The notes beneath the pieces were generated by a model that saw only the letters and a list, made by a program, of their open reading frames with translations, was not told the origin of the DNA and did not search any database. This document shows, one piece after another, positions 16,894 through 25,247 of a DNA stretch of 64,000 nt. Numbering within the stretch: the first letter of the stretch is position 1; each line of letters begins with the position of its first letter. The stretch is from Paractinoplanes pyxinae (GTDB taxonomy: Bacteria > Actinomycetota > Actinomycetes > Mycobacteriales > Micromonosporaceae), in NCBI RefSeq assembly GCF_026626335.1, contig NZ_JAPNTZ010000003.1, forward strand, positions 645,808 to 709,807, given 5' to 3'. The position numbers and the translations under genes are program-made.

Positions 16894-17945
16894 AGCGGGA
16901 TGCGCGTCCGGTGGCCGGGGCCCGCGTCGTCGTGAAGCGGGATCAGGGCGGCCACGGCCACCGCCAGCAGCAGGCGTGACTCGGCGAACAGCACCGGCAC
17001 GGGCAGGATCATGACGGCCAGGACGACCGCCTTCTGAACCTTTCCAATGGGCAGCAGGACGGCCAGGACCAGCCAGATCTGGTGGTGAGTCCACGAGACG
17101 GGGCTGAGGACAATGCTCGCCGCGCCGACCACAATCACGGCGCTCAGCCAGTCCTGGCGACGGGCCAGCCGTACGGCTCGAGCGAGCGCGACGGCGGCGA
17201 CGGTGCCCCCGACGAACAGCACCAGGGTCCGGCGGGCGTCGGCCTCGATGCCCAGGCGCAGCAGGGCGCCGTTGAGCGACTGGTTGCCCACGCCGTCGAT
17301 GTAGCCGAGCCGGTTGACCTGGAAGACCTTGTCGGTCCAGAAGGCCCACGAGTCGCCGGGCAAGGTGGCCGCAGCGAGCAGGCCGCAGGCGGCGAACGTG
17401 GCGGTGGCGACGGCCGCGGCGGTGCGGCGGCCGGCCAGCCAGAGCAGCGGAATGAAGATCAGCGGCGTGAGTTTGACGGCTGCGGCCAGGCCGACCAGTG
17501 CGCCGTGCCAGGGCGTACGGCGCAAGGCCAGGAAATCGGCCGCGACCAGAGCAGCCAGAAAGAGGCTCACCTGGCCGTATTTGACGTCGGACGAGACGGG
17601 CGCCGAGAGCATGAGCGCGAGCGCGACGACTGGCTGGTTCCGGCGGGTGACCAGAACGGCCAGACCGGCGACGGTGGCCAGCGAGGCCAGGGTCCAGGCG
17701 ATCTGCACGACGCCGACCGGGAGCCAAGTCAGCGGGGTGAACAGCAGGGCCGCGAACGGGGGATAAGTGAAGGGAGCGGCGCCGCGGGTGAAGTCGTAGA
17801 GGCCGGCGCCGTCGGCCAGGCCGGAGACCGCGCCCAGGTAGACCGAAAGGTCGGTGAGGCGGCTTCCCGCAGGCTTCCAGAAGGCCGCGACCGCCGTGGC
17901 TGCTGCGACCACCGCCGTGAGGAACCAGATCCATCGCTTACCCAT
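16812..17945 (-). CDS. GT87-family polyprenol-dependent mannosyltransferase-like membrane protein
   Basis: A 377-residue polytopic membrane protein with about 8-10 hydrophobic helices. The first external loop carries SDLSVYLGAVSG-type sequence (here TDLSVYLGAVSGLADGAGLYDF) and is followed by FTYPPFAALLFTPLTWLP, both typical of GT87/DUF2029 alpha-mannosyltransferases that use polyprenyl-phosphate sugars outside the membrane. The C-terminal 35 residues are polar and contain a repeat (IPLHDDA twice) produced by a 42-bp DNA duplication. A near-palindrome shared with the padR promoter lies 8 nt upstream of the start. Confidence 0.78.
   Translation of the reverse strand: MGKRWIWFLTAVVAAATAVAAFWKPAGSRLTDLSVYLGAVSGLADGAGLYDFTRGAAPFTYPPFAALLFTPLTWLPVGVVQIAWTLASLATVAGLAVLVTRRNQPVVALALMLSAPVSSDVKYGQVSLFLAALVAADFLALRRTPWHGALVGLAAAVKLTPLIFIPLLWLAGRRTAAAVATATFAACGLLAAATLPGDSWAFWTDKVFQVNRLGYIDGVGNQSLNGALLRLGIEADARRTLVLFVGGTVAAVALARAVRLARRQDWLSAVIVVGAASIVLSPVSWTHHQIWLVLAVLLPIGKVQKAVVLAVMILPVPVLFAESRLLLAVAVAALIPLHDDAGPGHRTRIPLHDDADRGTGMRTPLTETGGRSAVTVA
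16881..16943. repeat. 21-bp direct repeat at the surE/GT87 junction
   Basis: CGCGTCGTCGTGAAGCGGGA plus one base occurs at 16881-16901 and again at 16923-16943 (42-bp period). The first copy contains the surE stop codon. On the other strand both copies encode the repeated IPLHDDA of the GT87 C-terminus. Confidence 0.85.
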
Positions 17946-17952
17946 AGTCGGA

Positions 17953-17966
17953 ACGCTACATAGGGT
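17953..17966 (-). promoter_or_regulatory. Operator-like half-conserved palindrome before the GT87 gene
   Basis: ACGCTACATAGGGT differs at one base from the perfect palindrome ACCCTACATAGGGT at the padR start. It lies 8 nt upstream of the ATG, against 7 nt for padR. Probable PadR site and/or -10 region. Confidence 0.5.
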
Positions 17967-17998
17967 CTGGGCTGCTTGTCGAGCCGCGAGCTCGGTTG

Positions 17999-19084
17999 TT
18001 ATGCGGCCGTGAGGGAGTCGGTGGCCCGCATGGCCAGCAGGGCTGCCAGGAGGGCGACGGCGCCCAGGCCGACCGGGTGCTCGACAAACCCGAACCCGAA
18101 CGCCGTCGAGTTGTCGAGCAGCCGCCGCAACACCACATCCGGATCCCCGCCGGCCGCCGGCAGAGCGGGCGCCACCGCCAGCGTGGCCAGCGCCGTCACC
18201 GCCCCGGCGGCTCCCCGGCGCGCGTTCACACCGAGTCGCGACACCGCCGCGCGGGCAGCGTCTGTGACACGCCGGGTCAGGTGCCCGCTGCTTCGTGCCG
18301 GCTCACCTGTCTTGCCCGTGAGTGCCGAGGCGAGGAGGAAGGCGGTGCACAGCAGGAACGGGCCGGCCGATACGGCAGCGTTGGCCAGCAGGATCCCGGA
18401 GGCGTGGAAGGCCGGGCCGTCACCGAGGTGGGGCCCGAACGACACGGTGCCGCCGGGCAGCAGGGCGAGCGGGAACCAGGCCGGAGCCGTCCACGCGGGC
18501 ACGCCGAGTGCCGCCGCCGCATGCGCCGACCCCGCGACCACCGCGAGATCAAGCGTGACCAGACCGCCGGCGACGGCCACCCACCGCCGCCTCGCCCGAA
18601 GCGCGACGGCCATCCCGATCGTCCAGACCGCGACCGCCGGAGCGATGTCACGCGCACCCATGAACGGCATCATCGGCACCGGATTGCCCGCGAACAGGAA
18701 GGCGAACAGCGCCACCCCGGCCAGGGCGACTGACCCGCGAACCCGCCGGCCGGCCAGCGCTAGCCCGGCGGCGCCCAGCAGCAGCATCACGGGGGCCAGA
18801 GCCTCCGTAGCTCGCGCGAGATTGGTCGCCACCGCGGCGAGCAACGTGACTCCCGCCGCGACCGCCGCCAGCCGTCCGGCATTCTCGGCCCGCTCGCGCC
18901 ACGACGGCTCGTCCACACCCGGCGAAACCGCCAGCGACCCGGCGAAAGCCAGCTTCCGCCACGGTTCGCCGATCACGGCCAGCTCGGCCAGCCACTCGTC
19001 CCGCATGACCCCGGCGAGGTCGTCCGGCCACCGCCGGGCCGCCACCAGAACGGCCGCGCGGGCCAGCCGGTCAACCGCCCCCAT
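17999..19084 (-). CDS. Polytopic membrane protein of unknown function, partner of PadR
   Basis: A 361-residue protein with a cytoplasmic N-terminal part of about 60 residues (AVDRLARAAVLVAARRWPDDLAGVMRDEWLAEL) followed by some 8 hydrophobic segments. This architecture is common in actinobacterial proteins encoded immediately downstream of a PadR regulator, but I know no function. The start is ATG 19084, overlapping the padR stop by one base (GTG 19087 is an alternative). It is therefore translated with its probable regulator. Confidence 0.7.
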   Translation of the reverse strand: MGAVDRLARAAVLVAARRWPDDLAGVMRDEWLAELAVIGEPWRKLAFAGSLAVSPGVDEPSWRERAENAGRLAAVAAGVTLLAAVATNLARATEALAPVMLLLGAAGLALAGRRVRGSVALAGVALFAFLFAGNPVPMMPFMGARDIAPAVAVWTIGMAVALRARRRWVAVAGGLVTLDLAVVAGSAHAAAALGVPAWTAPAWFPLALLPGGTVSFGPHLGDGPAFHASGILLANAAVSAGPFLLCTAFLLASALTGKTGEPARSSGHLTRRVTDAARAAVSRLGVNARRGAAGAVTALATLAVAPALPAAGGDPDVVLRRLLDNSTAFGFGFVEHPVGLGAVALLAALLAMRATDSLTAA

Positions 19085-19410
19085 CACGCCTCCTGCGCCT
19101 GACCGAGCGGCCCGGCCGCCCGAGACATCTGCTGCCGCATCAGGGCAACCTCGCGCCGCGCGGCCACCGTCCCTTCGGCCGTCAGCACGTAGTAACGGCG
19201 GCTGGGGCGCCCCTCGGCCGCCGGATCGATCTGCTCCCACCGCGACTCGACCCACCCGGCCCGCTCGAACCTCGCCAGAATCGGATAAAGCGTGCCGCTG
19301 GGCAGCCCGGTGTCCTGCATGAGCTCGAGCCCGTACCGCTGCGCCCCCGGCTCGGCCAGCAGCCCGGCCAGCACTTTAAGCACAGAAGCGGTAATCCGCG
19401 GCTCACCCAT
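19084..19410 (-). CDS. PadR-family transcriptional regulator
   Basis: A 108-residue PadR winged-helix protein. ITASVLKVLAGLLAEPGAQRYGLELMQDTGLPSGTLYPILARFERAGWVES is the family's DNA-binding domain with the typical GLPSGTLYPIL recognition helix. RRYYVLTAEG forms the wing, and a short C-terminal helix allows dimerisation. It probably represses its own operon through the palindrome at 19417-19430 and perhaps the GT87 gene. Confidence 0.88.
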   Translation of the reverse strand: MGEPRITASVLKVLAGLLAEPGAQRYGLELMQDTGLPSGTLYPILARFERAGWVESRWEQIDPAAEGRPSRRYYVLTAEGTVAARREVALMRQQMSRAAGPLGQAQEA

Positions 19411-19416
19411 GTACGC

Positions 19417-19430
19417 ACCCTACATAGGGT
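19417..19430 (-). promoter_or_regulatory. PadR operator candidate
   Basis: ACCCTACATAGGGT is a perfect 14-bp inverted repeat (ACCCTA/TAGGGT, 2-bp centre), 7 nt upstream of the padR ATG. On the coding strand it contains CCTATGTAG, which could also be the -10 region of a leaderless transcript. Confidence 0.6.
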
Positions 19431-19676
19431 TGGCACGCTCGACCACCTGCTGTCCGTGCCGGGTCGAAGCGACCAGCCGCACGCGCCGAACGGGTTCGGC
19501 CGGACCGGTGGTCTTGCTCAGCCGGTGAGGTGAGCCGGCTCGTAGATCGTCCCGGAGCCGCGGACCTTCGCGGTCGAATCATGGACTGATGAGTGTCCCT
19601 GTCTGTTCGTGTCCGGTTGTTCACTCCGTCGATGCGACTCGGAAGCCGCCGCGTCGCGAACAGAGGAGCACTCAGC

Positions 19677-22600
19677 ATGTCCAGACCCTGGCGTCGTGTG
19701 GCGTCGTCCATCGCCGCGGCCTTGGTAGTCGGTGGTCTCGTCGCCGGTGGGATCGCCACGGCGGACGCGGCCACCAGCGAGGGGAAGGCTTCCTTCGCGG
19801 GTCAAGCGGCCGGCGTTCCGCGAACCGTCAGCCGTCCGGCGAAGCCGAAGCCCTCGTGCCCCGGCACCGCCCCCACTCGGGCGCTCACGCTCACGATCAG
19901 CACCCCGCGGGCGAACGGGACGATCGATCTGGCGAAACAACCCGAGTTCGACATCACCGGCGTCTTCCGGGGCGGCCTGGCCTCCTTCGCCCGCAGGGTC
20001 GAGTTGTACGCGGACGACCAGAGCATCGGGGCCGCCCAGATCGCTCGCCAACCGGCGCGGGACGGCAGCCGTACCTGGTCGTTGCGGACGTCGGCGCCGG
20101 CCGGGAAGCACGCTCTGCTCGCGTGTGTACGAACCTGGGGCGGATTGACTGCGGCCGCCCGGCTGACCTTCACCGTGAAAGCTCCGCCGGCTGGGGCAAC
20201 GGTGGTGTCACCTGATGTGGTGACTCCGTCCGCGTCGGTGCTGTCCGCCATCACCAAGACTGCCGATCGCAGCATCACCTTCTCCCGATCGCCTGGCCTC
20301 GAGTCCGGCGACATCATCGTGGCTGGTCTGAGTCCGACCACCCCGGAAGGACTGTTGCGGCGGGTCGCCTCGGTCGGCCGCAAGGGCTCCAGCACCGTGG
20401 TGCAGACCGTTCCCGCCGGGATCGACGAGGCGTTGCTGCAGGCCGACATCAACTTGACCGATGTCCCGCTGACCCCGCCGGGCGCGGCGGGCACTCGGTC
20501 CAAGGCTTTGACCAGCAATCTCACGCTCTCCCGGACAGTCGCGATCGCATCGTCGGCCAAGCCGGTCGAGATCAAGGGCAGCGCGTCGATCTCGGCCCGG
20601 GTGGCCCTCGACGTCAGCCTCAAGATCGACATCGACGTCTCCTGGAGCGGGATCAAGGGCAAGCTTCGTACGTTCAGCTGGCGCGTCAGCGGCACGGTGG
20701 ACACGGGCCTGGAAGCGGAGATCTCCGGCTCGGGCAAGCTGGACTGGAAGCTGCCCCGTGCTGTGCCCGAAGTCCAGCTCGCCCCGGTCCTGATCACTCC
20801 CACACCGCCGCTGGTGCTGGTGCCCAGCGCGGGTGCCGAGATCGGTGCTTCGGCCCAGGTGAACGGCAAGATCTCGGTCGGCGCCAAGAGCAACGCCACC
20901 GTCGGCGCCGGATTCCGGTGGCAGGACGGGAAGATCACCAACCTCAGCGACGCGAGCCTGTCCGGTGAGGTCACCGGCCCGCTGGAGGCCAAGGTGTCGG
21001 CGTCGGCCTCCGAGAAGGTCTACACCGATCCGCATTTCGGCGCGACCATCAACGGGCTGCTCGGCCCGAGCGTGCACCCCGAGGTGGGGCTCGAGCTCAA
21101 GGCCACGTTGCCGTGCCCCGGCAGCGAGACGTTCGGTCCCTACCTGGCGGCCAAGGTGAGCGGTGACATCAAGTTCTTCACGCTGACGATCGCGAACTTC
21201 CAGGCGACCGTGGCCGAGATCCGCAAACTGCTGATCGATCGTCCCGGGCCCGGCTGTGCCGATCCTTTGTCCGTCTCGGACCAGCCGCTCGCACCCGGCG
21301 AGGCCGGGCGGGCGTACGAGGAAAAGCTCCTGGCGTCGGGCGGAACCGAGCCCTACACCTGGCGCAGCACCGGATCGATGCCCGACGGTCTGGTTGTGCG
21401 CGACGGCATGCTGATCGGCACGCCGGCCCGTGCCGGCGACTACGAGATCGCGGTGAGCGTCACCGATGCCCGCGGGCAGACCGCCGACGGCACCGTGCGT
21501 CTGCGGGTCAACCCCGACTCCACCGCCCTCTCCATCACGACCAGCCGGCTGAACGACGGCTTCCTCGGCATCGACTATCGCGGCGGCGTAGCCGGTGCAG
21601 GCGGCGCGCCGCCTTACACCTGGACCGCTTCCGGCCTGCCGGACGGTCTCACGATGGACACGACCGGCTCCATCGCCGGGCGCCCCACCGCCGTCGGGTC
21701 CGGCCCCGTCACTTTCCGGCTCACCGACGCGGGTGGCACCACCGTCACCCGCACACTCGACCTCACCGTCAATGCCGAACTGCCGCCCCCGGTGGACGGC
21801 GGCGGCGTGGTCAGCGGACCGCCCGCGCCGAGCTGCGGCACCTATTGCACGACCACCTGGGGCGACCCGCACCTGCGCACCTTCGACGGCGTCGCCTACG
21901 ACTTCCAGCGCGTCGGCGAGTTCACCGCGGTCCGGTCCACGGTGGATGACCTCGAGATCCAGGTCCGGCAGCGCCCGTGGGGGTCGTCGCGGGTGGTCGC
22001 GGTCAACTCGGCCGTGGCGCTGCGGGTCGGCGGACACCGCGTCGGCGTCTACCTCACCGACACCGGAGTGCGGACGATGGTCGACGGAGCTGTGGTCAAT
22101 CCAGGCAGCGATCCGCTCGAGCTGCCCGGCGGTGGCACGATCATGCTCGATGCCGGCATCCGGCGGGTGACTGTCAGCGGTCCGGACGGCTCCTACCTGG
22201 GCGTGGACTACGACCCTGGCTCGGCGCTCAACCTGACCGTCGGTGCGCCGGAGTCGCAGCGGGGCTTCCTGGACGGTCTGCTCGGCGCGGTCGGTGACGA
22301 TCCTTCGGCCTGGCGCGTGACACCGGACGACTCGTTGTTCGACTATGCGCCGGGTGAGGACACCTCTACCTACACCGACACCGCGTTTCCCTACGCGGAC
22401 CTGCCGCTGAACAGTCTTCCCGACGAGAACCGCGAGGCCGCGCGCCGGGCGTGCGCGGCCGCCGGGATCACGGAGCCCACGCTGCTCGACGCTTGCACTC
22501 TCGACGTAGCGCTCAGCGGTGACAAGAACGCCGCCGCGGCCGCGATCGTCGCCCAGTCGGCCGGCTCGGCCGGCGATGGCCGGGTGCTCGGGGCGTCGAA

Positions 22601-23039
22601 GGCGGGACAGCCCTGGCGGGACGCGGCCGGTGTCACCGGCGTCAGCGAACTGACCTACGGCCACACCGGCTGCGCCGGCCTGGATACGCGCAACCGCTGC
22701 ACGAGCGGCGCCTGGACCGTGGTGCCGGACGCGCCGTGGATCTGGACGAAGCGGCTGACCACGCCGGGGCAGTACCGGGCGACGTTCACCGCAACCATCA
22801 CCGCGACAGCGGCGCAGGCCGAACGCCCGGTCCGCCTCTACGCCGCAGCCGATGACTTGGTGACGGCCTCGGTGAACGGTGACGTCGTCCTGAACGCTGG
22901 GTACAACGCCCCGGTCTCCGCAGCCGTACGGCTCCAGCCCGGGCCGAACATCCTCAGTTTCGACACGGTCAACAACGGCGGTGACGATCCCAACGGCAAC
23001 CCGGCCGGCCTGGCCTGGAAGGTCGTGATGGAGGACTGA
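19677..23039 (+). CDS. Large secreted protein with putative Ig and von Willebrand factor D domains
   Basis: A 1120-residue exported protein. ATG 19677 follows GAGGAG at 10 nt and gives a Sec signal peptide (SRPWRRVASSIAAALVVGG, cleavage near ADAA). Residues about 30-180 are beta-rich with an Ig-like look; about 200-520 form a long beta-repeat region. Two He_PIG-type Ig modules follow at about 536-615 and 621-705 (LAPGEAGRAYEEKLLASGG, LNDGFLGIDYRGGVAGAGG). A VWD domain (about 718-880) has CGTYCTTTWGDPHLRTFDG and TAVRSTVDDLEIQVRQRPWG. The C-terminal part (about 980-1120) looks like a carbohydrate- or ligand-binding beta domain. No sortase signal or membrane anchor is visible. Role: probably adhesion or matrix; unproven. 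Confidence 0.8.
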   Translation: MSRPWRRVASSIAAALVVGGLVAGGIATADAATSEGKASFAGQAAGVPRTVSRPAKPKPSCPGTAPTRALTLTISTPRANGTIDLAKQPEFDITGVFRGGLASFARRVELYADDQSIGAAQIARQPARDGSRTWSLRTSAPAGKHALLACVRTWGGLTAAARLTFTVKAPPAGATVVSPDVVTPSASVLSAITKTADRSITFSRSPGLESGDIIVAGLSPTTPEGLLRRVASVGRKGSSTVVQTVPAGIDEALLQADINLTDVPLTPPGAAGTRSKALTSNLTLSRTVAIASSAKPVEIKGSASISARVALDVSLKIDIDVSWSGIKGKLRTFSWRVSGTVDTGLEAEISGSGKLDWKLPRAVPEVQLAPVLITPTPPLVLVPSAGAEIGASAQVNGKISVGAKSNATVGAGFRWQDGKITNLSDASLSGEVTGPLEAKVSASASEKVYTDPHFGATINGLLGPSVHPEVGLELKATLPCPGSETFGPYLAAKVSGDIKFFTLTIANFQATVAEIRKLLIDRPGPGCADPLSVSDQPLAPGEAGRAYEEKLLASGGTEPYTWRSTGSMPDGLVVRDGMLIGTPARAGDYEIAVSVTDARGQTADGTVRLRVNPDSTALSITTSRLNDGFLGIDYRGGVAGAGGAPPYTWTASGLPDGLTMDTTGSIAGRPTAVGSGPVTFRLTDAGGTTVTRTLDLTVNAELPPPVDGGGVVSGPPAPSCGTYCTTTWGDPHLRTFDGVAYDFQRVGEFTAVRSTVDDLEIQVRQRPWGSSRVVAVNSAVALRVGGHRVGVYLTDTGVRTMVDGAVVNPGSDPLELPGGGTIMLDAGIRRVTVSGPDGSYLGVDYDPGSALNLTVGAPESQRGFLDGLLGAVGDDPSAWRVTPDDSLFDYAPGEDTSTYTDTAFPYADLPLNSLPDENREAARRACAAAGITEPTLLDACTLDVALSGDKNAAAAAIVAQSAGSAGDGRVLGASKAGQPWRDAAGVTGVSELTYGHTGCAGLDTRNRCTSGAWTVVPDAPWIWTKRLTTPGQYRATFTATITATAAQAERPVRLYAAADDLVTASVNGDVVLNAGYNAPVSAAVRLQPGPNILSFDTVNNGGDDPNGNPAGLAWKVVMED

Positions 23040-23045
23040 CGCAGT

Positions 23046-23078
23046 GTGGTCGCGGGGCGTGGTCAGCCCCGCGACCAC
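23046..23078 (+). terminator. Hairpin terminator after the VWD protein gene
   Basis: GTGGTCGCGGGGC (23046-23058) pairs perfectly with GCCCCGCGACCAC (23066-23078) around a 7-nt loop, 6 nt after the stop codon. Confidence 0.75.
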
Positions 23079-23219
23079 GTGGCCCGCCGGCCCGGCTCGG
23101 AGTGGACGGCCGCCGGCGACAGGAGAAAGGCGCCTTTCCGATAGTGCATTGGGCGGCTCGTCGCGACATGATCAGGTCGCTGGTTCCCGCTCGAGCATTG
23201 ATCGGAGTAAGACTTAGCC

Positions 23220-25247
23220 ATGCTTGTGTCGTTTCCGCCGTTGCTGGCTCGGACGCAGGGGTTCGGGCTGGGGCGGCCGCATCGGTTCACGGTTGCTCCG
23301 GATGGGAAGCGGGTGTTGTTTCTGCGCAGCGCCGGTGGGGAGGATCCGGTTCGGCTGTTGTGGGAGCTCGAGCTCGCCAGCGGGGAAGAACGGCTCGTGG
23401 GGGATCCGGGGTCTGCGGGCGCCGCCGGGCCGATGTCGGCGGCTGAGCGGGCCCGGCGCGAGAGGGCCCGTGATCGGTCGGCCGGCATTTCCGACTACAG
23501 CACCGACCGGGGCGCGCGCGTCATCGCGTACACGGCTGGTCAGAAGTTGTTCGTTGCCGACGCGGAGTCGGGCGAGTCGCGGGAGCTGCCCGCTCTGACG
23601 CCGCTGACCGATGCGACCATCAGCCCGGACGGGACCGCCGTCGCGTATGTGCACGAGGGTGCGCTTCGCGTGATCAATTGCGACGGTACGGGGGACCGGG
23701 CGCTAGCCACGCCCGAGGGCGACGACGTCACGTACGGGCTGGCCGAGCACGTCGCGTCGGAGTCGATGGAGCGGCTGCGCGGGTTCTGGTGGGCGCCCGA
23801 CGGGCAGCACCTGGCCGTAGCCCGGGTCGACAACTCGCCGCTCGAGATCTGGTACCTGAGCGACCCGGCCGATCCGGCCGCGCCGCCGACCGCGCAGCGC
23901 TACCCGCGGGCCGGCACCGACAACGCCGTCGTCGAGCTGTTCGTGCTCGGGCTGGACGGCGAGCGCCGGGCCGTCGAGTTCGGCTGGGACGAGTACGAGT
24001 ATCTGGTCGACGTCGTGTGGGACCAGCACGGGCTGCTCGTCGTGTTGCAGAACCGGCCCCAGACGAAGATGCGCGTGGTCGACGCCGACAGCGGGGACGT
24101 GCTGGCCGAGACCCACGATCCCTTGTGGACGACCATCGTGCCCGGCTTTCCCCGGCGTACGAGGGAAGGGTCTTTGGTCTGGACCGAGGACCGTGGCGAC
24201 ACCCGGCACCTCACGGTGGCCGGCGAAACGGTGACGCCGCCCGGCTTGCAAATCGCGGCGTTGTGCGGGGTCGACGGCGACACCGTGCTGTTCACCGGAT
24301 CGTCCGAGCCCACCGAGCAGCACCTGTGGTCGTGGTCGGCCGCCGACGGGTTGCGCCGGCTCACCACCGAACCCGGCGAGCACACCGGCACGCGAGCGGG
24401 TGGGGCGACGGTGATCAGCAGCGACACGCTCTCCGGCTTCAGTGCCATGTGCGAGGGCCGTACGGTGAGAAGCCTGGCCCTCAGCTCGCCGGTGGTTCCG
24501 AAGGTGTCGCTGCTGCGTGCGGGCAAGAACGAATTGCGTACGGCCGTGCTGTTCCCGGCGGTGTGGCAGCGCGGCGAACGCCTACCGGTGCTGCTGGATC
24601 CCTACGGCGGGCCGGCGGCGCAACGGGTCGTCGCGAACCGGCGGCAGTTCTACGTGTCGCAGTGGTTCGCCGATCAGGGCTTCGCGGTGATCGTGGCCGA
24701 CGGGCGGGGCACGCCGGGGCGCGGGCCGCGCTGGGAACGGGAGGCGCGCGGCGAACGCATCGGCAAGGTGCTCGACGATCAGATCGAGGCGCTCGAGACG
24801 GTGGCCGCGCTGTATCCGGAGCTCGACCTGTCCCGGGTCGGGGTGCGCGGTTGGTCGGACGGGGGCTACCTGGCGGCGGCCGCGGTGCTGCGCCGGCCCG
24901 ACGTCTTCCACGCGGCGGTGGCGGGGGCGCCGGTGACCGACGAGCGGCTGTACGACACGCACTGGCAGGAAAGGTTCCTCGGCGATCCCCGCGTCGACCC
25001 CACGCCGTACGAGAAAGAGTCGTTGATCGCCGACGCGCCGAACCTGGAGCGGCCGCTCATGCTGATCCACGGACTTTCCGACGACAACGTCTACCCGGCG
25101 CACACGATGCGGCTCTCGGCGGCCCTGCTCGCCGCCGGAAAACCGCACACGCTGCTGACACTGGCCGGCGCCAGCCACATGCCGCCCGACGTCGACCTGC
25201 TCACGCCGCAACTGCGATTCCTGCAGGACGCACTCGCCCCGCGCTGA
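23220..25247 (+). CDS. S9 prolyl oligopeptidase / dipeptidyl-peptidase IV-like serine peptidase
   Basis: A 675-residue two-domain peptidase without a signal peptide, so probably cytoplasmic. The N-terminal about 420 residues form a beta-propeller (repeated blocks such as ATISPDGTAVAYVHEGALRV and WAPDGQHLAVARVDNSPLEI with the Glu-containing ASESMERLRGFWW that anchors the substrate amino end in DPP IV). The C-terminal alpha/beta hydrolase has the nucleophile Ser about 546 in GWSDGGY, Asp about 621 in LSDDNVYPAHT and His about 653 in GASHMPP. The residue after Ser is Asp where Tyr or Phe is usual. Its last 47 bp overlap the end of cydDC. Confidence 0.85.
   Translation: MLVSFPPLLARTQGFGLGRPHRFTVAPDGKRVLFLRSAGGEDPVRLLWELELASGEERLVGDPGSAGAAGPMSAAERARRERARDRSAGISDYSTDRGARVIAYTAGQKLFVADAESGESRELPALTPLTDATISPDGTAVAYVHEGALRVINCDGTGDRALATPEGDDVTYGLAEHVASESMERLRGFWWAPDGQHLAVARVDNSPLEIWYLSDPADPAAPPTAQRYPRAGTDNAVVELFVLGLDGERRAVEFGWDEYEYLVDVVWDQHGLLVVLQNRPQTKMRVVDADSGDVLAETHDPLWTTIVPGFPRRTREGSLVWTEDRGDTRHLTVAGETVTPPGLQIAALCGVDGDTVLFTGSSEPTEQHLWSWSAADGLRRLTTEPGEHTGTRAGGATVISSDTLSGFSAMCEGRTVRSLALSSPVVPKVSLLRAGKNELRTAVLFPAVWQRGERLPVLLDPYGGPAAQRVVANRRQFYVSQWFADQGFAVIVADGRGTPGRGPRWEREARGERIGKVLDDQIEALETVAALYPELDLSRVGVRGWSDGGYLAAAAVLRRPDVFHAAVAGAPVTDERLYDTHWQERFLGDPRVDPTPYEKESLIADAPNLERPLMLIHGLSDDNVYPAHTMRLSAALLAAGKPHTLLTLAGASHMPPDVDLLTPQLRFLQDALAPR

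Noticed and set aside
20208..23078. 956-codon frame antisense to the VWD protein gene
   Set aside because: Typical shadow frame in high-GC DNA: low-complexity Arg/Gly/Asp/Val sequence without domains, while the other strand encodes a clear signal peptide and VWD domain.
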